From NCBI GenBank assembly GCA_007131895.1, contig SLPR01000233.1, positions 1-13,298 on the forward strand: DNA of 13,298 bases. The letters run 5' to 3'. This document shows, one piece after another, positions 1 through 7,839 of the stretch; within the stretch, counting starts at the first letter, position 1; every line of letters starts with the position of its first letter. Under the pieces are notes generated by a model. That model saw only the letters and a list, made by a program, of their open reading frames with translations, had not been told where the DNA came from and ran no database searches. Source of the DNA: Bacteroidales bacterium. Its GTDB lineage: Bacteria; Bacteroidota; Bacteroidia; Bacteroidales; UBA7960. A program made the position numbers and the translations under genes.

Positions 1-1625
1 CTCAGTTTCCCGAATTCAATGCCCTGCAAATTGCCGCCCAACTGAAAGTTACCACCGATATTATTGACACCATTGCCGCCAATGAACCCTATGCAGGATT
101 GCTGGGAACGGGAAGGCTTAACATTTACAGGGCACTGACAGAGACCCATCACCCCTACCTGATGTTTTCGCAGCTTGAACATCCGGCAGAATATTACCAG
201 CTTTTTAACCCCGGCGAAACCTTTGAACTGGCAGCTGAATTTCTCAATCTTCTGGCCCCCACAGATAACATTACTGCAGTATTGTCCACTCAATCTCCTT
301 TTGTTGAAATTATTACAGGCGAGTCGTTGCTGGGTGAGGTGCTGCATATGGAAACCACCAGCAACGTGGAAAATCCATTTGAAGTAAAAATCAGCGAAAG
401 CATGCCCGCCAGCCATGAAGTAACTTTTACCCTGAATTTTCTCAACGGGGCCAGTGGCTTTGCCGGCCAGCAAAGTTTCAGCATTGTTTTCAACCTGGAT
501 TATGTTGACTTTCAGGCCAACCAGATCCAAACCACTGTCAACAGCCGTGGCAATGTAGGTTTTAACTATCCCAATTATAACCAGGGAGTAGGCTTCCTGT
601 ATGCCAACGCCAACCAAAACCGATCTCTTATCAAATGTGCCGGTTTTTTGGCAGGGGTAAGCACATCAAAAGTGGTTGATAACATCTACGGTCCGGTGGA
701 AGCATCTTTTTCCAAATCTTTTCACTCTCTGGAAAATGCACATATGGCAGAGATTCCTAAAAAAGGAGATTTGGAAATAACCGGCAGCTTCAACGACAGT
801 CTGGCCGGCAATGGAAGAATAGGGATAAAAGTAGATTATTCTGTATATTCTTTTGAAAACACTCCTTTGGATAAATTTCTCATTCTGGAATATAACATCA
901 TCAATCAGTCAGGAGAGAACCTGCCCGGTTTTTATACAGCCTTTTTCGCCGACTGGGCGCTTCAGGATGTAAGAAACCACCGGGCCGCCTATGACACTGA
1001 GAACCAGATGGGGTATGCCTATTCGGCCAGTGGCGGCAACTTTACCGGCATCCGGCTGTTGAGCCACTCCAATATTAAGCACTATGCCTTCGACAACCAG
1101 GGATATGCCGGCAGTATGAGAATCAACAATGGCTTTACTTCCTTTCAGAAGTATACCGCCATGAAAAGCACCAGGGACAATGCAGGTTTTTTTGATAAGG
1201 ACAATGATATCAGCACATTGATTTCTGCAGGGCCTTTTAATTTGCAAAAGGATGACACCCTTACTGTGGCATTCGCCCTGCTGGCCGGTGATCACCTCAA
1301 CGACCTGAAGGCCACCGCCCAGCTGGCATCACTGATTTACAACGACGAATATGTTGGGACAAATCCCGGCTACAGCACTAACAATCTGAAGATAAATGCG
1401 TTCCCAAATCCTTTTGAACACAACCTTTCAGTTGAATTTACGCACAATATAAGCGGCAACGCAGAAATTTCTGTCTTCGATATGTATGCACGAAGAATAT
1501 ACAACGATACGGTTTCAGGGAAGGAAAAGCATCATATCGAGACATCACAATGGGAGCAAGGATTCTATATTATACAGGTAAAAACTGGTGAGTCGGTATA
1601 CAGCAGAAAGATCCTGAAAAGATAA
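1..1625 (+). CDS. Subtilisin-like (S8) serine peptidase, C-terminal part with T9SS sorting domain (5' end outside window)
   Basis: The frame is open from the left edge; its first complete codon is at base 3 and 540 residues are visible. The first 45 or so residues (FNALQIAAQLKVTTD, then LLGTGRLNIYRAL) match the end of an S8 subtilase catalytic domain, where the last helix is followed by a GxGRLN segment. The catalytic Asp, His and Ser lie upstream, so activity cannot be judged here. A long beta-rich region of about 400 residues follows. The last 80 residues form a type A T9SS C-terminal domain: FPNPF at about 1401-1415, a VFDMYARRIY strand, GFYIIQV, and a basic KILKR end. From family knowledge, such proteins cross the outer membrane by T9SS and are secreted or attached to the surface. 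The TTG at base 99 is an internal leucine codon, not the start. The next gene begins 114 bp downstream, with no clear terminator between. Confidence 0.85.
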   Translation, partial: QFPEFNALQIAAQLKVTTDIIDTIAANEPYAGLLGTGRLNIYRALTETHHPYLMFSQLEHPAEYYQLFNPGETFELAAEFLNLLAPTDNITAVLSTQSPFVEIITGESLLGEVLHMETTSNVENPFEVKISESMPASHEVTFTLNFLNGASGFAGQQSFSIVFNLDYVDFQANQIQTTVNSRGNVGFNYPNYNQGVGFLYANANQNRSLIKCAGFLAGVSTSKVVDNIYGPVEASFSKSFHSLENAHMAEIPKKGDLEITGSFNDSLAGNGRIGIKVDYSVYSFENTPLDKFLILEYNIINQSGENLPGFYTAFFADWALQDVRNHRAAYDTENQMGYAYSASGGNFTGIRLLSHSNIKHYAFDNQGYAGSMRINNGFTSFQKYTAMKSTRDNAGFFDKDNDISTLISAGPFNLQKDDTLTVAFALLAGDHLNDLKATAQLASLIYNDEYVGTNPGYSTNNLKINAFPNPFEHNLSVEFTHNISGNAEISVFDMYARRIYNDTVSGKEKHHIETSQWEQGFYIIQVKTGESVYSRKILKR

Positions 1626-1739
1626 CAGCATTGGTTTTTTTCAATACACCGACCCATTGTCAAAAGAAGATTTTTAAAAATCAATAAAAGCAAAACGCCT
1701 TTAAATGAAGAGGCGCATGAAGTAAAACCCGGAAAGAAA

Positions 1740-4487
1740 ATGCGAAGAGTTCCTCTCATTTCGATCATATTATCATTGGTTACACTGGCTGTTATCCTCG
1801 CCGTATACCTTGTTTTGAGAGACTTTCAGAAAAAGGCAATGCAAACTTCCACCGACCCGTTTTTGCTGATTCCTGCAGATGCAGAACTCATTTTTCACAT
1901 CAAAAAACCTGCATTGTTCAGGGAGTCTTTTGCCCTGACGGGTCCGCTTGGGCAGGATATTGACGCCATCTTTTCCGGGAAAAACCCCACCGGTCTCATC
2001 CACAAAATAGATTCTCTGGCAGCAGCATACCCATCGTTATCCGATTACAGAAATACAGCCAGTGCCTTGTTGTCGATTCATCCTGATGGAAACATGCCAT
2101 TGGGAAATTTCCTGCTTCAGGTGTCCTTTCCTTCAAGGGTTGATCAAGAGTCTTTACATACATTCATCCGCGAGAAACTATTCCCGGGCATGGGCTTTGC
2201 ATCCCACACAGAAAACCGGCAAACCATCTGGTCTTCTGAGGAGTCAGCAGACCAGCCATTCATGCATTACAGCTTCAACAACAACATCCTTTCGGTATCT
2301 TCCAGCGCTTTTTTACTGCAAAACACAGCCGACCTGCATGAGGCAGGGCAAAACCTGGCATCAGACTCCCGCTTCAACACACTGAGAAATTCTGCAGGCA
2401 GGTTTTCTGACAATCTTTTTATTCGCACCCATACTCTTTGCCATCTTACACAGAATCTGCATCACGGCAATTCTCCATTGAATCTGCCCTGTGAAGATTT
2501 AGCAGGTTGGCAGCTATGGGATGTTTCATACAACGCAGGGGAATTGCTATTTACAGGCTATGCCCAACCGGGCATGCACGGGCAAAAATTCATTGATATA
2601 CTGACAGAGCAACAAAAAAAAGAAAGCAACATTGCACAACACATCCCTTTGCACACGCAAACAATTGTATATTTAGGCATTTCTGACACAGAAACTTTCA
2701 GCCCCGATTATGAGCAATGGCTTGTGATCAACGAATTACAGGAAGATTTTCAGCGCCAGAGAACACGATTCAAAGACCTTTCGGGCATTGACCCCGACAG
2801 CTTGCCCCGCTTCTGGAACGGAGAGCTGGCATGGATAGTCACGGAGTCGTCCGAAGCAAGCGAGGGAATTGTATTGCTGGGTATCCAAAACAAAGATCAG
2901 CTTCTGCAAAACCCTGACCTGAAGGTATTTATTACGGATATTTCCTCCGATGAATCGTCAGAAATGCTCTTTGCAGAAGAATTATACCGTGCTGCCCTGC
3001 CCGGGATGTTTCCCGTGCTTTCCGGTGGCCTGGTGAAAAATGATTTTCCGTATTTTGCATTTTCAGGCAATTACCTGGTGGCATCTCATAGCCTGGAAAA
3101 ACTCAAAGCGTATTTAAATACATTGAGGTTTGGATTCAACTTTACAAAAAGTGAAGAAGCAGAACTTATGGATGAGTTTATGCAGTCGGGGCAAAACATT
3201 TTCCTGTACCAGTCGCTCGCAAAAAGCAATATGGGAAATTGGATTGCCACATCGGCCGATAGTGAAGAAAACAGCATGGAATCAGACAAGGCTGGTAAAA
3301 GCAGTCGCTCATTCAGTTTACAGATTCTATCCTCGCAGGGGCATCTTGCCTTTTCCAATGCCATGTTGCTCCACAGAAGTGAGTATAGTGTAAGCAATCC
3401 CATCAGCTGGGAAACCAACCTCGATGCTCCCATTCATGCAGGACCTTACAGGGTTTACAACCATAATACAGGAGAGACCGAATTTATTTTGCAGGACCAG
3501 GCCCGACAGCTTTACCTTATAAATAAGGAGGGAGAAATTTTATGGAAAAAAGAGATTTCGGGGCCTGCCATGTCGGACATTCATCAGGTTGACATTTACA
3601 AAAACAGCCGTTATCAGTACCTGTTTAACACACGCAACTACCTGCATCTTGTAGATCGCAACGGCGATTATGTAAGAGGTTATCCCATGCGCCTTCCCGC
3701 CCCGGCATCAGCAGGAATAGCAGTATTTGATTACGACAGCAACAAAAACTACAGGGTAATCTTCCCTGCCGAAAACCGGCGTATTTACAATTACAGTTTA
3801 AGAAGAGAGCCCGTGCCTGGCTGGGAATACAGGCAATCAGAGCATTTGATCAGGCAGCCCCTGCAACACTTGCACCTGGAAGGAAAAGATTTTCTGCTGG
3901 CAACAGATACTACCGGCCGGGTGCAGATACTTGACCGAAGGGGGATTTCCAGATTAAGACCCCAGCAAAGCATTTCACTGTTGCCTGGTACAAGGATTTA
4001 TGCCCATGAACCTCTTGACGGGAAACCCCACTTCATTGTACCCGGCCAGAATGGTTCTGTAAAACAGGTATTTACCGACGGTTCTGTTTTCGATATTTCA
4101 CCTGATACGCTTTCCAATGATTACAGGTTTACTTATCAATCCTTTACAGGCACCACAGAAAAAGATCTCATTTTTCTTCATAACGGAAACCTGAAGGTTT
4201 ACAGCATCGCATCACGACTTATTTTTTCGCTTCCCATTGAAAGAGGGATGGAAGGAGAGATAAACATCATAGAAACAATTGACAACAAAAAGTTTGCAGC
4301 CATTACAGATAAGACCGGGAAACGCCTGTTTATCGTAAACCCCGGGGGAACAATTCCTCCACCTTTCCCACTGAGTGGCGACACCAGATTCTTTTTAGAG
4401 GAAGGTGATACGGGCAGCTTTTTTCTGGTTACCGGCCTTGGCAATCAACTCAGAAGCTATAATATTATCATGGCAGACGAAAGATAA
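1740..4487 (+). CDS. Membrane-anchored DUF3352-like protein with C-terminal beta-propeller-like region
   Basis: 915 residues. The N-terminus is basic (MRR) followed by one hydrophobic segment at residues 7-27 with no convincing cleavage site, so it is probably a signal anchor with the rest in the periplasm. Residues about 38-550 resemble the Bacteroidota DUF3352-type proteins; the opening 'DPFLLIPADAELIFHIKKP' is characteristic. Residues about 567-915 contain short recurring units, a hydrophobic strand ending in D/N-x-x-G: LYLINKEGEIL (591), LHLVDRNGDYV (635), IYNYSLRRE (682), VQILDRRGIS (728), VKQVFTDGSVF (774), LKVYSIASRL (818) and LFIVNPGGTI (863), with LRSYNI near the end. This pattern suggests a seven- or eight-bladed beta-propeller. 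The start is the first in-frame ATG, with a purine-rich GGAAAG just upstream. No -7 promoter box was found in the 114-bp gap, so it may be co-transcribed with the protease gene. Function is unknown; a folding or scaffold role in the envelope is only a guess. Confidence 0.8.
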   Translation: MRRVPLISIILSLVTLAVILAVYLVLRDFQKKAMQTSTDPFLLIPADAELIFHIKKPALFRESFALTGPLGQDIDAIFSGKNPTGLIHKIDSLAAAYPSLSDYRNTASALLSIHPDGNMPLGNFLLQVSFPSRVDQESLHTFIREKLFPGMGFASHTENRQTIWSSEESADQPFMHYSFNNNILSVSSSAFLLQNTADLHEAGQNLASDSRFNTLRNSAGRFSDNLFIRTHTLCHLTQNLHHGNSPLNLPCEDLAGWQLWDVSYNAGELLFTGYAQPGMHGQKFIDILTEQQKKESNIAQHIPLHTQTIVYLGISDTETFSPDYEQWLVINELQEDFQRQRTRFKDLSGIDPDSLPRFWNGELAWIVTESSEASEGIVLLGIQNKDQLLQNPDLKVFITDISSDESSEMLFAEELYRAALPGMFPVLSGGLVKNDFPYFAFSGNYLVASHSLEKLKAYLNTLRFGFNFTKSEEAELMDEFMQSGQNIFLYQSLAKSNMGNWIATSADSEENSMESDKAGKSSRSFSLQILSSQGHLAFSNAMLLHRSEYSVSNPISWETNLDAPIHAGPYRVYNHNTGETEFILQDQARQLYLINKEGEILWKKEISGPAMSDIHQVDIYKNSRYQYLFNTRNYLHLVDRNGDYVRGYPMRLPAPASAGIAVFDYDSNKNYRVIFPAENRRIYNYSLRREPVPGWEYRQSEHLIRQPLQHLHLEGKDFLLATDTTGRVQILDRRGISRLRPQQSISLLPGTRIYAHEPLDGKPHFIVPGQNGSVKQVFTDGSVFDISPDTLSNDYRFTYQSFTGTTEKDLIFLHNGNLKVYSIASRLIFSLPIERGMEGEINIIETIDNKKFAAITDKTGKRLFIVNPGGTIPPPFPLSGDTRFFLEEGDTGSFFLVTGLGNQLRSYNIIMADER

Positions 4488-4545
4488 TTCTCTGTATATA
4501 GACTTTTTTTAACAACATAGGGATTATTTTTTCTGCTTTTTATAA

Positions 4546-4553
4546 TACATTTG
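4546..4553 (+). promoter_or_regulatory. Bacteroidota -7 promoter box (TACATTTG) for the lipoprotein gene
   Basis: TACATTTG matches all six fixed positions of the Bacteroidota primary-sigma -7 consensus TAnnTTTG. It ends 22 bases before the ATG at 4576, implying a short leader of roughly 15 bases. The upstream stretch where a -33 TTTG is expected (about 4523-4530) is T-rich but has no exact TTTG. A promoter here would uncouple the lipoprotein/DUF5723 pair from the preceding gene. Confidence 0.5.
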
Positions 4554-4575
4554 CGACGAATAAAACTTTAAGGAC

Positions 4576-6183
4576 ATGAAAACAATCTCAAAGAAATGCA
4601 AAACAGCACTGATGCTAACGGCTATTGCTGTATTGTCTGTAACCATGCTCCCCTCATGCGACTACAGTTATATTGACGAGCTTGACAATATACAGGATTA
4701 TAACTATAGTCCGGTACTGGCTTTCCCGCTGGCAAACGCAAGTATAAGTCTTGATGATCTGATAGATGTAGGCGATTTTGGTGGAATAGAAGTGGATGAA
4801 GAGGACCTGGTAACACTGGTGTATATGGGCCAGATATTTTCAGTTCCGGCCAGCGATATTTTTTCGGTAAAAGACCAGTCGCAGGTTTTCACCTATGACA
4901 ATATCGTACCAGCAGGTTCTGGGAGCATGACGCTACCTCCTAAAGTTTTTCTCATCACTTTTGACAATAACGAAGTTCTTACTTATATCAGTTTCCTGGA
5001 GGGCATGTTCAGGGTTTCGGCACATGCCAGTCAACTGGCCCAGGATGGCTATAACCTGGAAGCAAACTTCAGAATTCTCAACTCTTACGACAGCCAGGAA
5101 CTGCCCATCAACGGGACCGTATCTTTAAATAATCCCGGCGAAACAGACTTAACAGGAAGCAGGATAGAATTTGATAACCAGGCCAACTTTTTCCTGTTAG
5201 AATACCAGCTGTTTATTACCGGAGACGGTTCTCCTGACAATGCCCCCTATACCATTGAGTTCAGACAGGAAATGACCGGACTCAGGTTTGACCTCATCAA
5301 GGGATATATTGATCAGATCAACTTCCCGGCAGGAAATACCAGTGTAACCCTGAGCCTCTTTAAAAATGCAACTTTGGGCAGTTTGGTTTTCGAGAATCCT
5401 TCCATAGAATTTACCATGGACAATTCTTTCGGGGCTGAAATCGACCTTTTTGTTCAAGAGTTTTATGCCACAACCATTGAAGAGAAAAATATCCCTGTCA
5501 CCGGACCGGCAATTGAGGAACCCTGGCGTGTATATGCATCAGAGACGCATGAAAATCCGGTATTAACCACCTTCAGGCTGCTGGATAACTCCAACACAAA
5601 CCTCTTTGATATCACCGAACAATCGCCCAAAAAAGTTTATTATGAAGTAACAGGCCTAACCAATCCCGATGCCGACCAGCAACCCACCAACTGGATAAAA
5701 CATGACAGCCACCTCAGCATTGAGATGGAAGTAAATTTGCCTTTATGGGGTCGGATCAACATTTTCGAACTGCAGGACACCGCCGAAATTTCAGTAGACG
5801 GCTTCCTTGATGAGATGGAATGGGTTGAGTTAAAAATGAATTTTTCCAACGGGTTTCCTTTGAACGTTGTGCTTGATCTGATTCTCCTGGATAAAAACAA
5901 TAACGCCATTGATACACTTTTTACCAGGCAGGATAATTTGCTGGATGCTGCATCGGTTAACCCGGCTACAAGCATTGCAGAAGAACCCAGAATTTCCTCC
6001 AGGATAGAGCGTCTGGATGATACAAAAATTGAGAATCTTCGCAAGGCAACCAACCTGCTTATTGAGGCCAGGCTCAACAGCTACGATCACCAAAACGGCA
6101 CAACAGTTAAAATACTGGACACCTACAGAATCGGAATTGACCTGGGAATCAGAGGGCAGGTAAAATATGCAGTAGAATTCTGA
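4576..6183 (+). CDS. Predicted lipoprotein of unknown function, partner of the downstream DUF5723 gene
   Basis: 535 residues. The N-terminus is a lipoprotein signal peptide: basic MKTISKKCK, a hydrophobic core (ALMLTAIAVLSVTML), and a lipobox LPSC with the modified cysteine at residue 28. Cys8 lies too early in the n-region to be the lipidated residue. The mature part begins with an acidic stretch (DYSYIDELDNIQD) and then looks like a beta-rich soluble domain with alternating hydrophobic residues and many Asn/Asp turns. I recognise no catalytic motif and cannot assign a family. The ATG is preceded by AAGGA only one base away, so Shine-Dalgarno pairing is unlikely. It is placed 25 bp upstream of a DUF5723 outer-membrane barrel gene and behind its own probable promoter, so the two are likely made together and may act together at the outer membrane (inference). 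Confidence 0.8.
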   Translation: MKTISKKCKTALMLTAIAVLSVTMLPSCDYSYIDELDNIQDYNYSPVLAFPLANASISLDDLIDVGDFGGIEVDEEDLVTLVYMGQIFSVPASDIFSVKDQSQVFTYDNIVPAGSGSMTLPPKVFLITFDNNEVLTYISFLEGMFRVSAHASQLAQDGYNLEANFRILNSYDSQELPINGTVSLNNPGETDLTGSRIEFDNQANFFLLEYQLFITGDGSPDNAPYTIEFRQEMTGLRFDLIKGYIDQINFPAGNTSVTLSLFKNATLGSLVFENPSIEFTMDNSFGAEIDLFVQEFYATTIEEKNIPVTGPAIEEPWRVYASETHENPVLTTFRLLDNSNTNLFDITEQSPKKVYYEVTGLTNPDADQQPTNWIKHDSHLSIEMEVNLPLWGRINIFELQDTAEISVDGFLDEMEWVELKMNFSNGFPLNVVLDLILLDKNNNAIDTLFTRQDNLLDAASVNPATSIAEEPRISSRIERLDDTKIENLRKATNLLIEARLNSYDHQNGTTVKILDTYRIGIDLGIRGQVKYAVEF

Positions 6184-6208
6184 AAAAATCTGCAAACCAC
6201 ACGAAAAA

Positions 6209-7633
6209 ATGAAAATTATGATAAATCACATACGCTCCAATTTTACAACAGTACTTTTTCTTGCAATCATAATACTGCTCTCTGCAGGGGCCGGAAGAGC
6301 CCAGCAGTATCAAACGCTATACTGGATGCAGGGCATCCCCCAGTCATCTTACAGCAACCCGGCACTTCAGCCATTACCCAATTACTATGTGGGCTTCCCG
6401 GGAGTGTCATCTGTCTACACCGGTTTCTATAATACCGGCTTTGCCGTGAAGGACTTATTGAGACAAAATGCTGATGGCTCATTGTACATCGACGATCAGA
6501 ATATGCTTTCCAAACTCGGAAACAGAAACTACTTTATCTTCGATATGAACCTGGATATTCTGAGTTTTGGTTTCCGGCATCAGGACATCAATTATCTCTC
6601 CTTCAACATCAGTGAAAGAGTGGAAACGCGCTTTGGTTACTCCAGAGACTTTATGCGATTGCTCATTGAAGGAAATGATGGATTCAGGCAGGAAGGTGTG
6701 TCCGCACAAATTGGCTCACCTTCTTTCGATGTTTCCCATTTCAGGGAATACGGAGTGGGGTTCTCCCGAAAATGGACTGACGAACTTACCGCTGGTGTCA
6801 GAGCCAAAGTTCTGCAGGGATTGTCAAACATCAATTTTGAAAATACAGAACTCAGCCTGTTTACCGGCCCTGACAATTACGAGTTGCTGCTAAATACCAA
6901 CCTGCTTATAAACAAATCATTTCCCTTCACTCTGGCACCACTGGAAGATATTGGAGACAATGACTTTGAATTTGAGGACGACGGCCTTGTCAATTATTTA
7001 ACCCAAACTGCCAACTTGGGATTGGCCGTTGATCTTGGAGCAGCCTATGAGCTGAACGATCAATTTACCTTCGCAGCCAGTATAAGGGACCTGGGTTTTA
7101 TTAACTGGAAAAGAGACGCGGAAAACTTCCGTATAAACGGCCAGGTTGAATTTAACGGGTTCGACTTTAATGAAATTTTTGGCAGTGACAACGATACGGA
7201 TTTCGGAGAATTCAGAGACAGCATCATCGACTTGTTTAACCTTCAGGAAACTACCAATGCCTATACTCTCATGATGGCTCCCAAATTTTTCTTATCTGCT
7301 GCCTACAATCTTACCCACATGCACAGAATTGCACTTTTAGGCAGGGGCGAAGTATTTGCCGGTGGCTTTTATCCCTCTGTTACGGCCTCTTACAATTTTC
7401 AGCCCGTCAATCGTTTTGGTTCAACACTAAGTTACTCAATAATACACGGAAACTACCACAACCTGGGGCTCGGCTTTCATGTTAATATTTGGCCTGTACA
7501 GCTTTATGTGGTTGCCGACAATTATATTCCGGCCCTGCGGCCTCATACTTTCCAGACATTTAACATCCATTTTGGTCTTAACATAGCAGCCGGATTTGCC
7601 CCCAAACGATCCGAGCCAAGCTATCGCTGGTAA
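6209..7633 (+). CDS. DUF5723 family outer-membrane beta-barrel protein
   Basis: 474 residues. A Sec signal peptide is clear: MKIMINHIR, a hydrophobic stretch at 13-26, and a probable signal peptidase I site after Ala31 (GRA|QQ). The mature N-terminus has the features I associate with DUF5723: SYSNPALQPLPNYYVGFPGVSS (residues 48-68), then NTGF and KDLL. The remainder is alternating polar/hydrophobic strands of an outer-membrane barrel, including LGLAVDLGAAYELNDQFTFAASIRDLGFINW (residues 270-300), with acidic extracellular-type loops at about 246-258 and 326-337. It ends in tryptophan after a short polar tail. An in-frame ATG at 6218 is an alternative start, but the upstream one gives the better basic n-region. 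From family knowledge these are Bacteroidota envelope proteins of unknown function, structurally like PorV/FadL-type barrels. It likely forms an operon with the lipoprotein gene 25 bp upstream. Confidence 0.82.
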   Translation: MKIMINHIRSNFTTVLFLAIIILLSAGAGRAQQYQTLYWMQGIPQSSYSNPALQPLPNYYVGFPGVSSVYTGFYNTGFAVKDLLRQNADGSLYIDDQNMLSKLGNRNYFIFDMNLDILSFGFRHQDINYLSFNISERVETRFGYSRDFMRLLIEGNDGFRQEGVSAQIGSPSFDVSHFREYGVGFSRKWTDELTAGVRAKVLQGLSNINFENTELSLFTGPDNYELLLNTNLLINKSFPFTLAPLEDIGDNDFEFEDDGLVNYLTQTANLGLAVDLGAAYELNDQFTFAASIRDLGFINWKRDAENFRINGQVEFNGFDFNEIFGSDNDTDFGEFRDSIIDLFNLQETTNAYTLMMAPKFFLSAAYNLTHMHRIALLGRGEVFAGGFYPSVTASYNFQPVNRFGSTLSYSIIHGNYHNLGLGFHVNIWPVQLYVVADNYIPALRPHTFQTFNIHFGLNIAAGFAPKRSEPSYRW

Positions 7634-7839
7634 CTTTGTATTCATATTTACTCATAAAATGTTCTGCAGGCTTAGCCCCCTTGCCGAACCTCTCTTTTTT
7701 TATCCGTAAAAGAACCTCAGAAACGCAGTGAACGAGTACACATCCAAATTAACATCATTACGGTGGGCAAATACCTTTTTATTGAAAAATATTTGTGTAT
7801 TTTTGCCCCGTTAACCTCTAATCAACAAACCGACATCCC
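7634..7839. other. 206-bp intergenic region between DUF5723 and ccmF genes
   Basis: This is the longest non-coding stretch in the window. It contains no ORF with family-like sequence, no tRNA-like fold and no convincing terminator hairpin; a T-run at about 7693-7700 has no stem before it. The last 45 bases carry a probable promoter for the haem lyase gene. A transcription boundary is likely here. Confidence 0.5.
7798..7805 (+). promoter_or_regulatory. Bacteroidota -7 promoter box (TATTTTTG) for ccmF
   Basis: TATTTTTG fits TAnnTTTG at all fixed positions and lies 34 bases before the ATG at 7840. At the expected -33 distance (about 7775-7780) there is a TTTTT run, a partial match to TTTG. The position at the end of the largest intergenic gap supports a real promoter starting a new transcription unit. 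Confidence 0.5.

Noticed and set aside
909..1295. 128-codon minus-strand ORF opposite the protease gene
   Set aside because: It lies antisense to the conserved subtilase C-terminal region and shows no start signal or domain of its own.
1669..1682. Perfect 14-base palindrome GATTTTTAAAAATC
   Set aside because: It is AT-only in the centre, about one such palindrome is expected by chance in this window, and it does not coincide with a promoter.
1696..1715. CGCCT...AGGCG hairpin as a terminator after the protease gene
   Set aside because: Only five base pairs with a 10-base loop and no following T-run.
1705..1725. Tiny ORF MKRRMK-stop just before the 915-residue gene
   Set aside because: Six codons with no support; it could be a leader peptide but nothing in the sequence argues for it.
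5640..6077. 145-codon minus-strand ORF opposite the lipoprotein gene
   Set aside because: It is the antisense of a well-supported coding frame, is Ser-rich as expected of a shadow frame, and has no family-like sequence.
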